A stretch of DNA of 50,380 bases. Origin: Bacteroidales bacterium. GTDB taxonomy: Bacteria; Bacteroidota; Bacteroidia; Bacteroidales; Bacteroidaceae. The stretch lies in contig SUXS01000022.1 in assembly GCA_015060865.1 (NCBI GenBank), forward strand, positions 1 through 50,380. Direction: 5' to 3'. The notes beneath the pieces are model-generated. The model searched no databases, was not told the origin of the DNA, and saw only the letters and a program-made list of their open reading frames with translations. This document shows positions 4,140 through 12,077 of the stretch, one piece after another. Every line of letters starts with the position of its first letter. The stretch's first letter is position 1. The translations under genes were made by a program, and so were the position numbers.

Positions 4140-6209
4140 TTACTGAACATCGCTCAGGCGGGCATTCTGTCGTTGGACATTCTTGATGTCATCACCCGTG
4201 AGTATCACCACGTTCCACCCTCGGGCACTCTTCGTGCGCCGCTGCTCGAACCCGAGACGGCGCATCGCAAACGCCACGCGCTTGGGCGACAGCGGACACT
4301 TCACGTACATGCCTATGAGTTCGATGATGCGCGTGGCTGTGAGGAACTCGCCCGCCTCGTCGCCGTAGGGCTTGCGCAGGTAGGTGAGGATGAGCTCTTC
4401 CTCGATGTTGGGCTCCTCAAACTGCCGGTTGTGCTGCTCCAGCTCGGCATTCTCCGCGTCGTCAAACCAGTAGCGGAAGCCCTGCTGCCACAGCGCGTAG
4501 GCCTGTGCATAGATGCCGTCGTAGTCGGTGGTGCGCTCCCACGGCGAGTCGATGCTCTCCACCATGAAGGGTAGCCAGCGGCGGTTACCCGAGAGGTCGG
4601 TGAGGAAGCGAGGGTTGTTGCCCGTGCCGCAGAACGAGGCTATGTGTTGCCGTCGCAAGGCATAGCGTTCCCATACGGGGCGCAGGTTGATGGCTGGGTC
4701 GGTGGTGATGGCCTTGAGGAGGTTCACCGCCTCGGGGCGCATGTTGTCCAACTCCTCCAGGTCGATGAGTGCCAGCTCGGTGAGTGCCAGGCGGTCGATA
4801 TGGTCGGTCATGCCGTCCCACGCGGGCAGACTCTCCAGATACTCCTTCAACGGATGATAGTCGGGGTAGAAGTCACTCTCGATGATGATGTAGAAGTCCG
4901 AGATCTTAGCCTGACGCCCCGTATCGAGGCAGAAGCGGCAGTAAAGGGAGTTGACGTGCTGGTCGGTGAGCTCGATAAGTTGAGAGTTGAAAGATAAAAG
5001 TGGAAAGTTACCATCCGGACGGCAACAACTGTCATCTGTCATCTTTCCACTTTCAACTTGTATCTCTCGTTTTCGGGTAATCAAGTTATGCCTAATCCTG
5101 ATATTATTTTCCGTGAGCCAGTCCTGTATATCCTTGATGGAGGCATAGCGGCTCTCCTTTTCCGCTTTCGGTGGTCGCGCCGTCCCGTGCTCCTCGGTCT
5201 GCAGGTAGCAGGAGCGCACGATGGAGGCCACTTCTGCTGCATCGTAGTCGGCAAATCGGTTCACCGCCCACTCACGGCACTGCTCTTCGGGCACACCGTA
5301 GCGGTTCATCTCATAGCAGGCGGCACTCACATACTTGTTGTACGTGCCCGCCTCGTACACCACCCCACGCCGCTCCAAGTCGTGCAGCACGGCGGCCTCA
5401 CAACTTTCCACTGTCATCTTTCCACTTTCCACTCGCTTCGGTCTTCCCACGGGCTTTTTCTCCTCAGGCTTGATGACGAATGGCGTAGCCTCTGGGTTAT
5501 AGTACAGCTCCTCGTCATAGGCGATGGTACTGATGCGCCCCACATTCTTGCACTGGCCGTCGGTGGGCAAGCCTGTGAGGGTGGAGTAATACTTATTCCC
5601 TTGCTCAAACACTTGTTTGTATTGCTCCGCGCTATGCTTGGAACTCCCTCCGCTACACTGTGTTCCGCTCGTCCCTCTATAAACAGAGGGACAGTTTGCA
5701 AACTGCATTCCCTCCGGATGGGTAGACGCACTACTAACTCCCCCTCTGTTTATAGAGGGGGTGTCGCTTTGCGACGGGGGCGTTCCAAGCGGAGCGCGGA
5801 GATTTTCGTTAACGTTTTCGTTTATTTGGTACCTGAAAAGTATTCTCACCCCTTGCCCCGACAAGGTAGTATACGCCAGCAGCGTATGCTCATCGCCCCG
5901 CACGAGAGCGAGTACCTCGCTCATCCGCTCGGCAGGGATATGGTCTATGTCCACCAGGCTCAGCCCCGTAAGCTCCACGATGTGCTTCTGCTGCCGCCCG
6001 CCCTCGAAGCGTGCCGCCACGCCGAAGCTCGTCATCATCTTCTTGTATCTACTGGCACCCTGCTCGTCGCCCACGCTGCGGGCATAGCGGTGCTTCTCGG
6101 TAAGGTCGCGCACCGACTGGTCCGTGCGCATCATCGTCACCAGCTCCTCGAGGGTGACAGGCCGCGGCTGCGTATCGTGCACACCGCGGAATAGACTTAA
6201 CTGTTGCAT
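4140..6209 (-). CDS. BT4734-type/VirE-like primase-helicase protein, lacking the P-loop segment
   Basis: Start MQQLSLF at 6209 is chosen because the paralogue at 19724 begins the same way. Residues 1-125 form the BT4734-like N-terminal domain (KKMMTSFGVAA, KQQKHIVELTGLSLVDIDHI). Residues 136-195 are encoded by an inverted-repeat insertion (5625-5801) kept in frame. Then come a helical region and a VirE-type ATPase core. After WDGMTDHIDRLA the protein jumps directly to ALIDLEELD (Walker-B-like); the usual stretch of some 60-70 residues holding GxGKS/T is absent. LTDLSGNRRWLPF and a C-terminal winged region (about 600-689) follow. Without Walker A it should not hydrolyse ATP like normal VirE proteins. 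Two GKMTxxSC segments also derive from repeated DNA. Probably a replication or mobilisation protein of the island, likely impaired. Confidence 0.75.
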   Translation of the reverse strand: MQQLSLFRGVHDTQPRPVTLEELVTMMRTDQSVRDLTEKHRYARSVGDEQGASRYKKMMTSFGVAARFEGGRQQKHIVELTGLSLVDIDHIPAERMSEVLALVRGDEHTLLAYTTLSGQGVRILFRYQINENVNENLRAPLGTPPSQSDTPSINRGGVSSASTHPEGMQFANCPSVYRGTSGTQCSGGSSKHSAEQYKQVFEQGNKYYSTLTGLPTDGQCKNVGRISTIAYDEELYYNPEATPFVIKPEEKKPVGRPKRVESGKMTVESCEAAVLHDLERRGVVYEAGTYNKYVSAACYEMNRYGVPEEQCREWAVNRFADYDAAEVASIVRSCYLQTEEHGTARPPKAEKESRYASIKDIQDWLTENNIRIRHNLITRKREIQVESGKMTDDSCCRPDGNFPLLSFNSQLIELTDQHVNSLYCRFCLDTGRQAKISDFYIIIESDFYPDYHPLKEYLESLPAWDGMTDHIDRLALTELALIDLEELDNMRPEAVNLLKAITTDPAINLRPVWERYALRRQHIASFCGTGNNPRFLTDLSGNRRWLPFMVESIDSPWERTTDYDGIYAQAYALWQQGFRYWFDDAENAELEQHNRQFEEPNIEEELILTYLRKPYGDEAGEFLTATRIIELIGMYVKCPLSPKRVAFAMRRLGFEQRRTKSARGWNVVILTGDDIKNVQRQNARLSDVQ
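5625..5801. repeat. 177-bp nested inverted-repeat element inserted in the VirE-like ORF
   Basis: The outer arms 5625-5644 (CTCCGCGCTATGCTTGGAAC) and 5782-5801 are complementary with two mismatches. The inner arms CCCTCTATAAACAGAGGG (5673-5690) and CCCTCTGTTTATAGAGGG (5742-5759) are exactly complementary. CAGTTTGCAAACTG and CCCTCCGGATGGG lie between. It keeps the frame open and encodes a low-complexity Pro/Ser/Gly-rich segment. Hexamers follow at 5807-5825. Confidence 0.85.
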
Positions 6210-6266
6210 AACGAAATATTTATAGTTACTTTTACGCCACAAAATAAGTCATAGCAGAAATAGCGA

Positions 6267-6286
6267 TGTCCCTATATATAGGGACA
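6267..6286. promoter_or_regulatory. Perfect 20-bp palindrome in the divergent region: candidate operator
   Basis: TGTCCCTATATATAGGGACA is self-complementary over all 20 bases. It lies between the divergent VirE-like gene (start 6209) and the HTH microORF (start 6321), the position expected for an operator of a small helix-turn-helix protein. This is inference from position and symmetry. Confidence 0.5.
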
Positions 6287-6320
6287 CACGAAAATACTTA
6301 CTTCTGATTTAACATTTTTT

Positions 6321-6470
6321 ATGGGAAAACGAACAGAAAACCTGTCACCACTGGGCAAGTTGGTGGCTGCCGAGGTTAGCCGGTGCGGCCTCACGGTAAA
6401 AGACCTGTGTGCCATCGCACACATCAGCGGTGTTACCTACTACAAGCTCCTTTTGGGAAAGACCTCATGA
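6321..6470 (+). CDS. Small HTH-type protein (49 aa), first of a coupled pair
   Basis: The 49-residue protein starts MGKRTENLSPLGKLVAAEVS and ends with ISGVTYYKLLLGKTS. The run LTVKDLCAIAHISGVTYYKLL matches the helix-turn-recognition-helix spacing of XRE/Cro-like repressors. A paralogue at 20221 shares SPxGxx(I/V)xAE, the A-H-I-S-x-V-T-Y-Y core and the length. The stop overlaps the ATG of the next ORF (ATGA). It is divergent from the VirE-like gene and next to a 20-bp palindrome. It is too short for a full XRE domain, so either the pair forms one functional unit or it is a minimal repressor. Confidence 0.6.
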   Translation: MGKRTENLSPLGKLVAAEVSRCGLTVKDLCAIAHISGVTYYKLLLGKTS

Positions 6471-6580
6471 CGAGTGTACACATACGCCTACTACGCTGTC
6501 TGGAACAGTACCAGACAGCGCAATGGACACATGAGTTCAGACAACGCTATTTCGATGTACTCACTGAAACGAATATATAG
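6467..6580 (+). CDS. Small ORF (37 aa) overlapping the HTH gene
   Basis: Starts at ATGA overlapping the upstream stop; 37 residues, MTSVHIRLLRCLEQYQTAQW and so on, with a C-terminus FRQRYFDVL. A homologous ORF lies at 20373 in the identical arrangement (VHIRLLRC, EFxQRYxDxL conserved), which argues that it is translated. The function is unknown. In both copies it lies in the -1 frame relative to the HTH ORF, so coupling or a -1 frameshift (GGGAAAG at 6455-6461, in phase) could join the two. Confidence 0.55.
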   Translation: MTSVHIRLLRCLEQYQTAQWTHEFRQRYFDVLTETNI

Positions 6581-6967
6581 TTCTATAATGTTCTTATTTT
6601 CTATACACCAAAAATTGCTATTGAACAGCCGTTACATAAACATGAAGAATCAACAAGGATCCTCCACCTAATAATGTGGAGAGCATTTGCCAAGTATGGG
6701 GGATGAAGTACGGAGCAGATAATTGCCAGCCGTTGCAGCCATTGCCTTGTACCGAGCAATGGCGAGCACATAGGCTGGGTCATCCAAAAACATTACCTTA
6801 TTAACTAAATCATTTATCAAAAATACTTCATGTTTGGTACATATTTCAACACTATCATCGTTCAACACCTTCATCGACTTTTCGAACGAAACCATTGACT
6901 GTCCATCACTGCGTAGCCAATTGAATTACGAAAACCTAACACTTTGCCGAGCTGTTACAGACATGCT
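6581..6967. other. Gap between the cassette and the carbohydrate locus, possible remnant
   Basis: No strong gene. On the minus strand 6668-6895 is open for 75 codons with a natural-looking composition (VEICTKHEVFLINDLV, MFLDDPAYVLAIARYKAMAA), possibly the remnant of a lost gene. I do not recognise it and it may be chance. Confidence 0.3.
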
Positions 6968-9316
6968 TTACGGTTTGAATATCAAGTTTTCCACATGCGA
7001 TCCTACGTACATGGGTACAAAGTCGGAAGTCTGGTACCAATTCGGTTTTCCGGGCATGTCATCGTAGATGGAGCGACCGTTGATCTTGAGCCCCTCGAAG
7101 GTGATGTTCTTCACCTTGCGTTCCTCGTTGTAACCATTGATGACGGACATGTAGGGCTGCTCGCCGTAGTAGCGTATATGGCGAAAGGTGACGTTCTCAA
7201 CTCCACGACCAGGCGCGGTACAGTATTTGGCGTTGTGGCTCACCTTGACATGGAGCAGGCTCCCTTGATGGATATTCTCGATGCGGATATTGTCGAAAAG
7301 CACATCTTTCACGTAGTTATTGTCGCCGCAGTTGATGGCCATGCAGCCTTGGTAGTCAACCTGTGGTTCGCTCTGACAGATAATATCGATATTCTCATAC
7401 ACGAGCCCTACGATGCTGTCGGGCTTGGAAGGATTGCCATGCAGACCGATAAAGATGGGGTGTGCCACATCGGCCCACAGCGTAGAGTTGCGCATCCGTA
7501 CGTTGTGCACCGAACCGGTGAAACCCTTGCGGGTGGCATAGGCCGTAGTGCAATCATCCGAGCTGCGGCAGAAGACACGGTCGTACAACACGTTCGACGA
7601 AGCAAATACATTGAGCCCATCGCCCCATGAGGGGTGCGAAATGCAACGCACATCGTGCAGCGTCACGCCATCGCTGCCCCCTACGGGACAGGTATTAAGG
7701 ATGAGTCCGTCGATGCTCACGTTTTTGCTTCGGTGCACATGGCAGCCCTCGTAGCCATTGGCAGGGCGAGCCACACCACGGCCAACAATGCTCACATTCT
7801 CGGCATCCTCGATGGCGAAGGTTCCCGTGAAATAGGAGCCTCCGGCAAGGTATACCGTGGTATTGGAGGGCACGGCAATGCTTTTGTCAGTATAGTAGCC
7901 TGGGGCATAGCTGATGAACTGGCGACCTTGACGGCGTGCCTCGGCTGCGGCCTCAGCCTCGGTCACCGAAGGGCGCGAGGTGAAGAGCAGTAGGTTGTCG
8001 GTGATGTTTTCGTCAAACTCAACGCTCACATTTTCAGGTTGGAAGAGTAGGAACTGCACCACAGAGTCGTTCTGTACGTTGGCTATGGTACCCCGATAGT
8101 CGGGACGGATACGGGCGGTAGTGTACTTCTTGTTCTTGCATACGACACGCACGTATACATCACCCGTAAAGTCGAAGAAGGCATACGATATCTCCGACAC
8201 CTGGTGCTTGTTATCACCTATGGGCGCATTCACCTTGGCCATATAGGTGTCTATCTTGGTCCACTCCTCCACCCCGCGCGGACGGATGAAGACATCGTAG
8301 TCGCTCTTCAAGGGTGCGCCCTCGGGAGCTGGATAGACGAAGGCTGAATGGAGTTTGGCACCCTCCTTGACACCAGGTATGCGGAATTCGTCAGCTTCAA
8401 TATGCGACTCCAGTCTGCCCTGTTTACGGGCTTTCTCTTTCTCTGCCAAGATTTTCTTGGTATAGGGCATCTTAAGCCCACATCTAACTACATAATGGTT
8501 ATAAGGTAAATCATAAGAATCCCGGATTTTTCCGCGCGACATCTCGCCAGGCTCAGTCCAATCTATATAGAGACCTGTGCAATCGGTCCAAGTCTCAAAT
8601 GGCACGTCGTTACCAAGATTGTATTTTGCAGTATATTCGAAGCCTTTCATCAGACGGTTGTCGAGAGCACCATAGAGGTCGATGCCCTGCTGCCAAGCCA
8701 TCTCGCAAGTTTCAGCCAGAGCAGCCAACCCAAGTTGGGTGTGTCCTTGGTCACGGCCTGTTTCTTGGCATTGACCTGACTCACTGATATATTTAGGAAG
8801 CGAACCGTTATCATTGGCATGGAGATAATAGTCAACGGCTGCTTGACAAAGAACCTTGTCATCGAGGAAGATGGCACAGGCCATCCGACAACGATTAACA
8901 ATAGCTCCCCAATTGCCATTGGCATAGGGGCTGTCAGCCTCAAACTTCTCCATTACAGGCAATATGGCACGGCGGATCATAGCCGACCATTCTGGGGTCT
9001 GGAATTCTTTCATCAACGTCATGCCCCTAACAAGCCAATAAGCCTGAATTAGGCAAAGTGGAGCATCATGACCATCAAAGCGTTGAAGCGTCGTGGCATA
9101 AGCGTTGATAATTTCAATGGCTTTATCATTCTGTCCCAATTGGGCACAAAGCATAGCAGCCTTCATGTCACGCTCGCTGCCCCCCTTGGTGCGACGGTGT
9201 TCACCGTCGCGAGCCACAATCTCATAGGGACCTGCCATCTTGTATTCCTTGGAATCTTGTGCATACACCGCCATGCCACCCATGAGCAGTGCTGCGAACA
9301 GGATTTCTTTCATCAT
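6968..9316 (-). CDS. Secreted alginate-lyase-like / right-handed beta-helix fusion enzyme
   Basis: The 782-residue protein begins with a signal peptide (MMKEILFAALLMGGMAVYAQ). Residues 30-280 resemble the alginate_lyase (alpha/alpha toroid) domain: NWGAIVNRCRMACAIFLDD, GRDQGHTQLGLAALAETCEMAWQQG and GLKMPYT match the large lyase-like protein at the other end of the locus. A linker/beta-sandwich (about 290-420) follows. Residues 450-782 form a parallel beta-helix like GH28/GH49-type glycosidases (ENVSIVGRGVA, DGLILNTCPV, SSDDCTTAYATRKG). The SSDD pair is a plausible catalytic acid pair. It could cleave a uronate-containing polysaccharide with two activities. It is the last gene of the four-gene minus-strand block. 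Family number and substrate are inference. Confidence 0.7.
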   Translation of the reverse strand: MMKEILFAALLMGGMAVYAQDSKEYKMAGPYEIVARDGEHRRTKGGSERDMKAAMLCAQLGQNDKAIEIINAYATTLQRFDGHDAPLCLIQAYWLVRGMTLMKEFQTPEWSAMIRRAILPVMEKFEADSPYANGNWGAIVNRCRMACAIFLDDKVLCQAAVDYYLHANDNGSLPKYISESGQCQETGRDQGHTQLGLAALAETCEMAWQQGIDLYGALDNRLMKGFEYTAKYNLGNDVPFETWTDCTGLYIDWTEPGEMSRGKIRDSYDLPYNHYVVRCGLKMPYTKKILAEKEKARKQGRLESHIEADEFRIPGVKEGAKLHSAFVYPAPEGAPLKSDYDVFIRPRGVEEWTKIDTYMAKVNAPIGDNKHQVSEISYAFFDFTGDVYVRVVCKNKKYTTARIRPDYRGTIANVQNDSVVQFLLFQPENVSVEFDENITDNLLLFTSRPSVTEAEAAAEARRQGRQFISYAPGYYTDKSIAVPSNTTVYLAGGSYFTGTFAIEDAENVSIVGRGVARPANGYEGCHVHRSKNVSIDGLILNTCPVGGSDGVTLHDVRCISHPSWGDGLNVFASSNVLYDRVFCRSSDDCTTAYATRKGFTGSVHNVRMRNSTLWADVAHPIFIGLHGNPSKPDSIVGLVYENIDIICQSEPQVDYQGCMAINCGDNNYVKDVLFDNIRIENIHQGSLLHVKVSHNAKYCTAPGRGVENVTFRHIRYYGEQPYMSVINGYNEERKVKNITFEGLKINGRSIYDDMPGKPNWYQTSDFVPMYVGSHVENLIFKP

Positions 9317-9344
9317 ATTATCAGTGTCTGTGATGCAATAATTC

Positions 9345-11978
9345 CTATCTTACAAACCACTTATCCACGATTGTTGTGCCGTTGACCAAAGTACGACGAC
9401 GGATCACGATACCCTTCTCGGGCGACAACGTGCGTGTGCCGCTCAGGGTGAAATACTCGGTAGTGAGCACCACGCCGCTGTTCTCGGGATTCACGATGCC
9501 TGTATCCTCAGTGTTCTCGAAACGGAAAATGTATGCAGGGGTATCGGTGGTTTTTATCTTGTTATAGGGAGCCTTCCAGTCATAAGCACCTGTCCAATAA
9601 AGGTTGTCGCTACGCTTGATGCAGCAAGCCTCGTCCTCCAGGTTGTACTTGTAGAAGGTAAAGGTATGCACAGCTGTGGTGTCTGCACCGGGGAGCACAT
9701 AGCCGTCGAGGGTCATATAGCCATCCTCCGAGGTGATGACTGTGGCCGACGAACCTTCAAGCTGTGTGAAGGTGAACTTCTGCTTGTATACAGAGAGGTC
9801 CACACTGTTCTTCTCGGCATCGGCAACAATTGCAGCCGAGTCGGCCACGGCTGCGTAGAAGTGGTTGCCTGCAGAGTTCTTTTGGGTGATATACATTTCT
9901 GTACCAATGAGGTTTATCTTGTAATTACCCGTAATGATTATTTCATAAGGAACCCGTGAATTAAGAAATTTCTCTACAAGCGAGTACAAATCAGTTGACC
10001 AACGGTCATAAATGGGTTGAGTGCTATTTGCCGCTTCTGCAATAGCAGTAGCTTCGGTTATGTAATCACCTAAAGTGGAGAATACTGCGAGGGAATATTG
10101 ACCGCCATCTACACCCACGCTGTCTGCATATTCTTCCATAATGCTTGTTGCATAAGCAATAGCCTCCATCAATTCTGTAGGATCACCAGTTCCATAGGGG
10201 TCATACACTTCAAGTCCCCACGCTTTAACTCCTTGCACTGTGAAAATGGAATCTTCGTGAGCGCGTGAGCAGGCGGCTAGGCGTGTCACCTGTGTGCCAG
10301 CACTACTGTTGCGGTTAGCGGTATAGCAGTCTTCCTCGAACGTCACGCGGTCACCCTTCTGCATGTTCACATAGAGGTTCATACTGATGGGGGCCTTACC
10401 ACCCTGTCCGTCATTAGCCACGCTACCATATTCCTTGGCAAAGATAAACTCCTCCTTGCTAATGTTGGTCACACCAGCCTTGAGAAATCTGCTGCGTATC
10501 CAAAGCGGATTTTCCACCTTGGGGTTGGGGTTCGGGCGGTAGCAGGCGAACTCGAACTTGTACACACCTGCCTCAGGGGCTACAAACACATAAGCAGGAG
10601 CATACGCTGTGGTGGGGTGGATGTTGCCGTCATCGGTGATGTAGAGCCAGTCGCCGGTACCTTTGTACCATGCAGCAATGCTGTCACTGCCAAACTTACT
10701 CTTGAAATCGTGGTTAGCAAAGAGGTTGTAGACACCGGCATTCACATCGTACCAGCAAAATTCCCAGGGTTCACTAGTGTTACTTGACATGGCTGACTGA
10801 TCCACTGTAACCACTCCTTCTTTGTTGGTAAATATAAGTAGGTAGTTCCCTTCGCAGTTGTAGTCAATGACAATCTGCGATAGCTTAAACAGGCGCCACG
10901 CCTCGTTAAGACGGTCAAGGTAGATCTTGTAGTTAAGGTCATAAAGCTTTTCATTATCCGACAGGTCAACAATCTCACTAATGAGTACCATAAGTGCATC
11001 GTATTCCTCAGCTCCATATTCGCCAAATTCTGTACCTATATTCATATCGAAGGATAAGGTCTCATATTCATCAAGCACAGTCCACAGTTTCTCCACCTCT
11101 GCCTTTCCATAAGCATCCACATAACCTTCTACAGCTTGAGCAGTAGCAGCATCCACCTTCTCCACGGTCAAGTTGCGGTAGAAGGTGCGGCTCCACCATC
11201 CGTGCCCCCAATCGCCACCATGTCCATTCATCTTTGCGGTGTTGACCTCGAAGGATACTTTGTCGCCCGCCTTGGCACTGAAGGCCATGGTGAAGTCGGT
11301 AGGATCCTGCGCCACAAACTTCTGCATAGCGCCACCTGCAAGGTTGCCGCTCGTACCGTCATAGTCGGGGTGCACACCGCTCACGGCACCGTAGTTGAAG
11401 GCCAATCCCATGTGAGCACCCTTGTCCTGCTCGTCGAAGGCATAGCGGAAGCGTGGCACGATGTCGAGTGAGGCAATCCATGTATCGCCATCCTCGCGGA
11501 TGACCGTACCATCCACCTTATAGTATCCGTCCTCGGGCACGGTAAAGGTAATTACTGAGGTATACACATTGTTTCCTATTACTTCGTAGCCAAATCCCTC
11601 ACGAGGATCTTGTGCTACATAGATAAAGCGTTCCAAACTATTGTTGCGCACATCGGAGGTGAACTCCAGGTCACACCAAGCCCAGCGCACGTTGCTAGCC
11701 CAGGTAAACTCACCCGCAGGCTCCACGCCGTCAATTTCGGTGATTAACTGTCCGCCCACACGCTCAGGCTGGTAGATGTCGAGGTAGTTGCAGGTGCTCT
11801 TGTCGGTATACAACGACAGCTTGCTGTATGCACCCGTCTCGTAGGTATATTTCTCAAAACTCCACTGGGCATCTCCGCCATTGGCGAAGGTCTCAGTACT
11901 CATGTCGTTCAGCCGATAGGTTTGGGCCGATAGGGTGGCCGTCAGTACGAGGCCGATAAATAACATTTTGTTTCTCAT
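9345..11978 (-). CDS. Secreted multi-module protein of unknown function, probably carbohydrate-binding
   Basis: 877 residues with a signal peptide ending SAQ (about residue 19). At least two related beta-sandwich segments can be seen: residues about 60-280 (YKVDGTVIREDGDTWIASLD, MAFSAKAGDKVSFEVNTAKM) and about 390-590 (APEAGVYKFEFACYRPNPNP, MNLYVNMQKGDRVTFEEDCY). The pattern 'vapeaGvYkfe ... kGDrVtFe' is typical of CBM-like or wall-binding modules. The C-terminus has EYFTLSGTRTLSPEKGIVIR, similar to the short T9SS-like tails elsewhere in the window. No catalytic motif is recognised. It sits between GH39 and the lyase fusion with short gaps, so it is probably a binding partner for the same glycan. 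Confidence 0.6.
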   Translation of the reverse strand: MRNKMLFIGLVLTATLSAQTYRLNDMSTETFANGGDAQWSFEKYTYETGAYSKLSLYTDKSTCNYLDIYQPERVGGQLITEIDGVEPAGEFTWASNVRWAWCDLEFTSDVRNNSLERFIYVAQDPREGFGYEVIGNNVYTSVITFTVPEDGYYKVDGTVIREDGDTWIASLDIVPRFRYAFDEQDKGAHMGLAFNYGAVSGVHPDYDGTSGNLAGGAMQKFVAQDPTDFTMAFSAKAGDKVSFEVNTAKMNGHGGDWGHGWWSRTFYRNLTVEKVDAATAQAVEGYVDAYGKAEVEKLWTVLDEYETLSFDMNIGTEFGEYGAEEYDALMVLISEIVDLSDNEKLYDLNYKIYLDRLNEAWRLFKLSQIVIDYNCEGNYLLIFTNKEGVVTVDQSAMSSNTSEPWEFCWYDVNAGVYNLFANHDFKSKFGSDSIAAWYKGTGDWLYITDDGNIHPTTAYAPAYVFVAPEAGVYKFEFACYRPNPNPKVENPLWIRSRFLKAGVTNISKEEFIFAKEYGSVANDGQGGKAPISMNLYVNMQKGDRVTFEEDCYTANRNSSAGTQVTRLAACSRAHEDSIFTVQGVKAWGLEVYDPYGTGDPTELMEAIAYATSIMEEYADSVGVDGGQYSLAVFSTLGDYITEATAIAEAANSTQPIYDRWSTDLYSLVEKFLNSRVPYEIIITGNYKINLIGTEMYITQKNSAGNHFYAAVADSAAIVADAEKNSVDLSVYKQKFTFTQLEGSSATVITSEDGYMTLDGYVLPGADTTAVHTFTFYKYNLEDEACCIKRSDNLYWTGAYDWKAPYNKIKTTDTPAYIFRFENTEDTGIVNPENSGVVLTTEYFTLSGTRTLSPEKGIVIRRRTLVNGTTIVDKWFVR

Positions 11979-12077
11979 AATAATATGTTTATATTGTTTG
12001 TCATTTCTATATTGCTATAATAATTTAATGAGCCGATCGATGCCGATCTGTACATTCATTCTCTTAGGTACCTTGTA

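Noticed and set aside
5058..6194. 378-codon plus-strand open frame
   Set aside because: Antisense to the VirE-like gene; His/Arg/Leu-rich as expected of a complement of a coding strand, no domain recognisable.
6455..6470. Programmed -1 frameshift at GGGAAAG as the main way to express the second small ORF
   Set aside because: The slippery heptamer is not conserved in the second copy (CTTAAAGGAAAC there), so stop/start coupling is the more economical explanation; kept only as an option.
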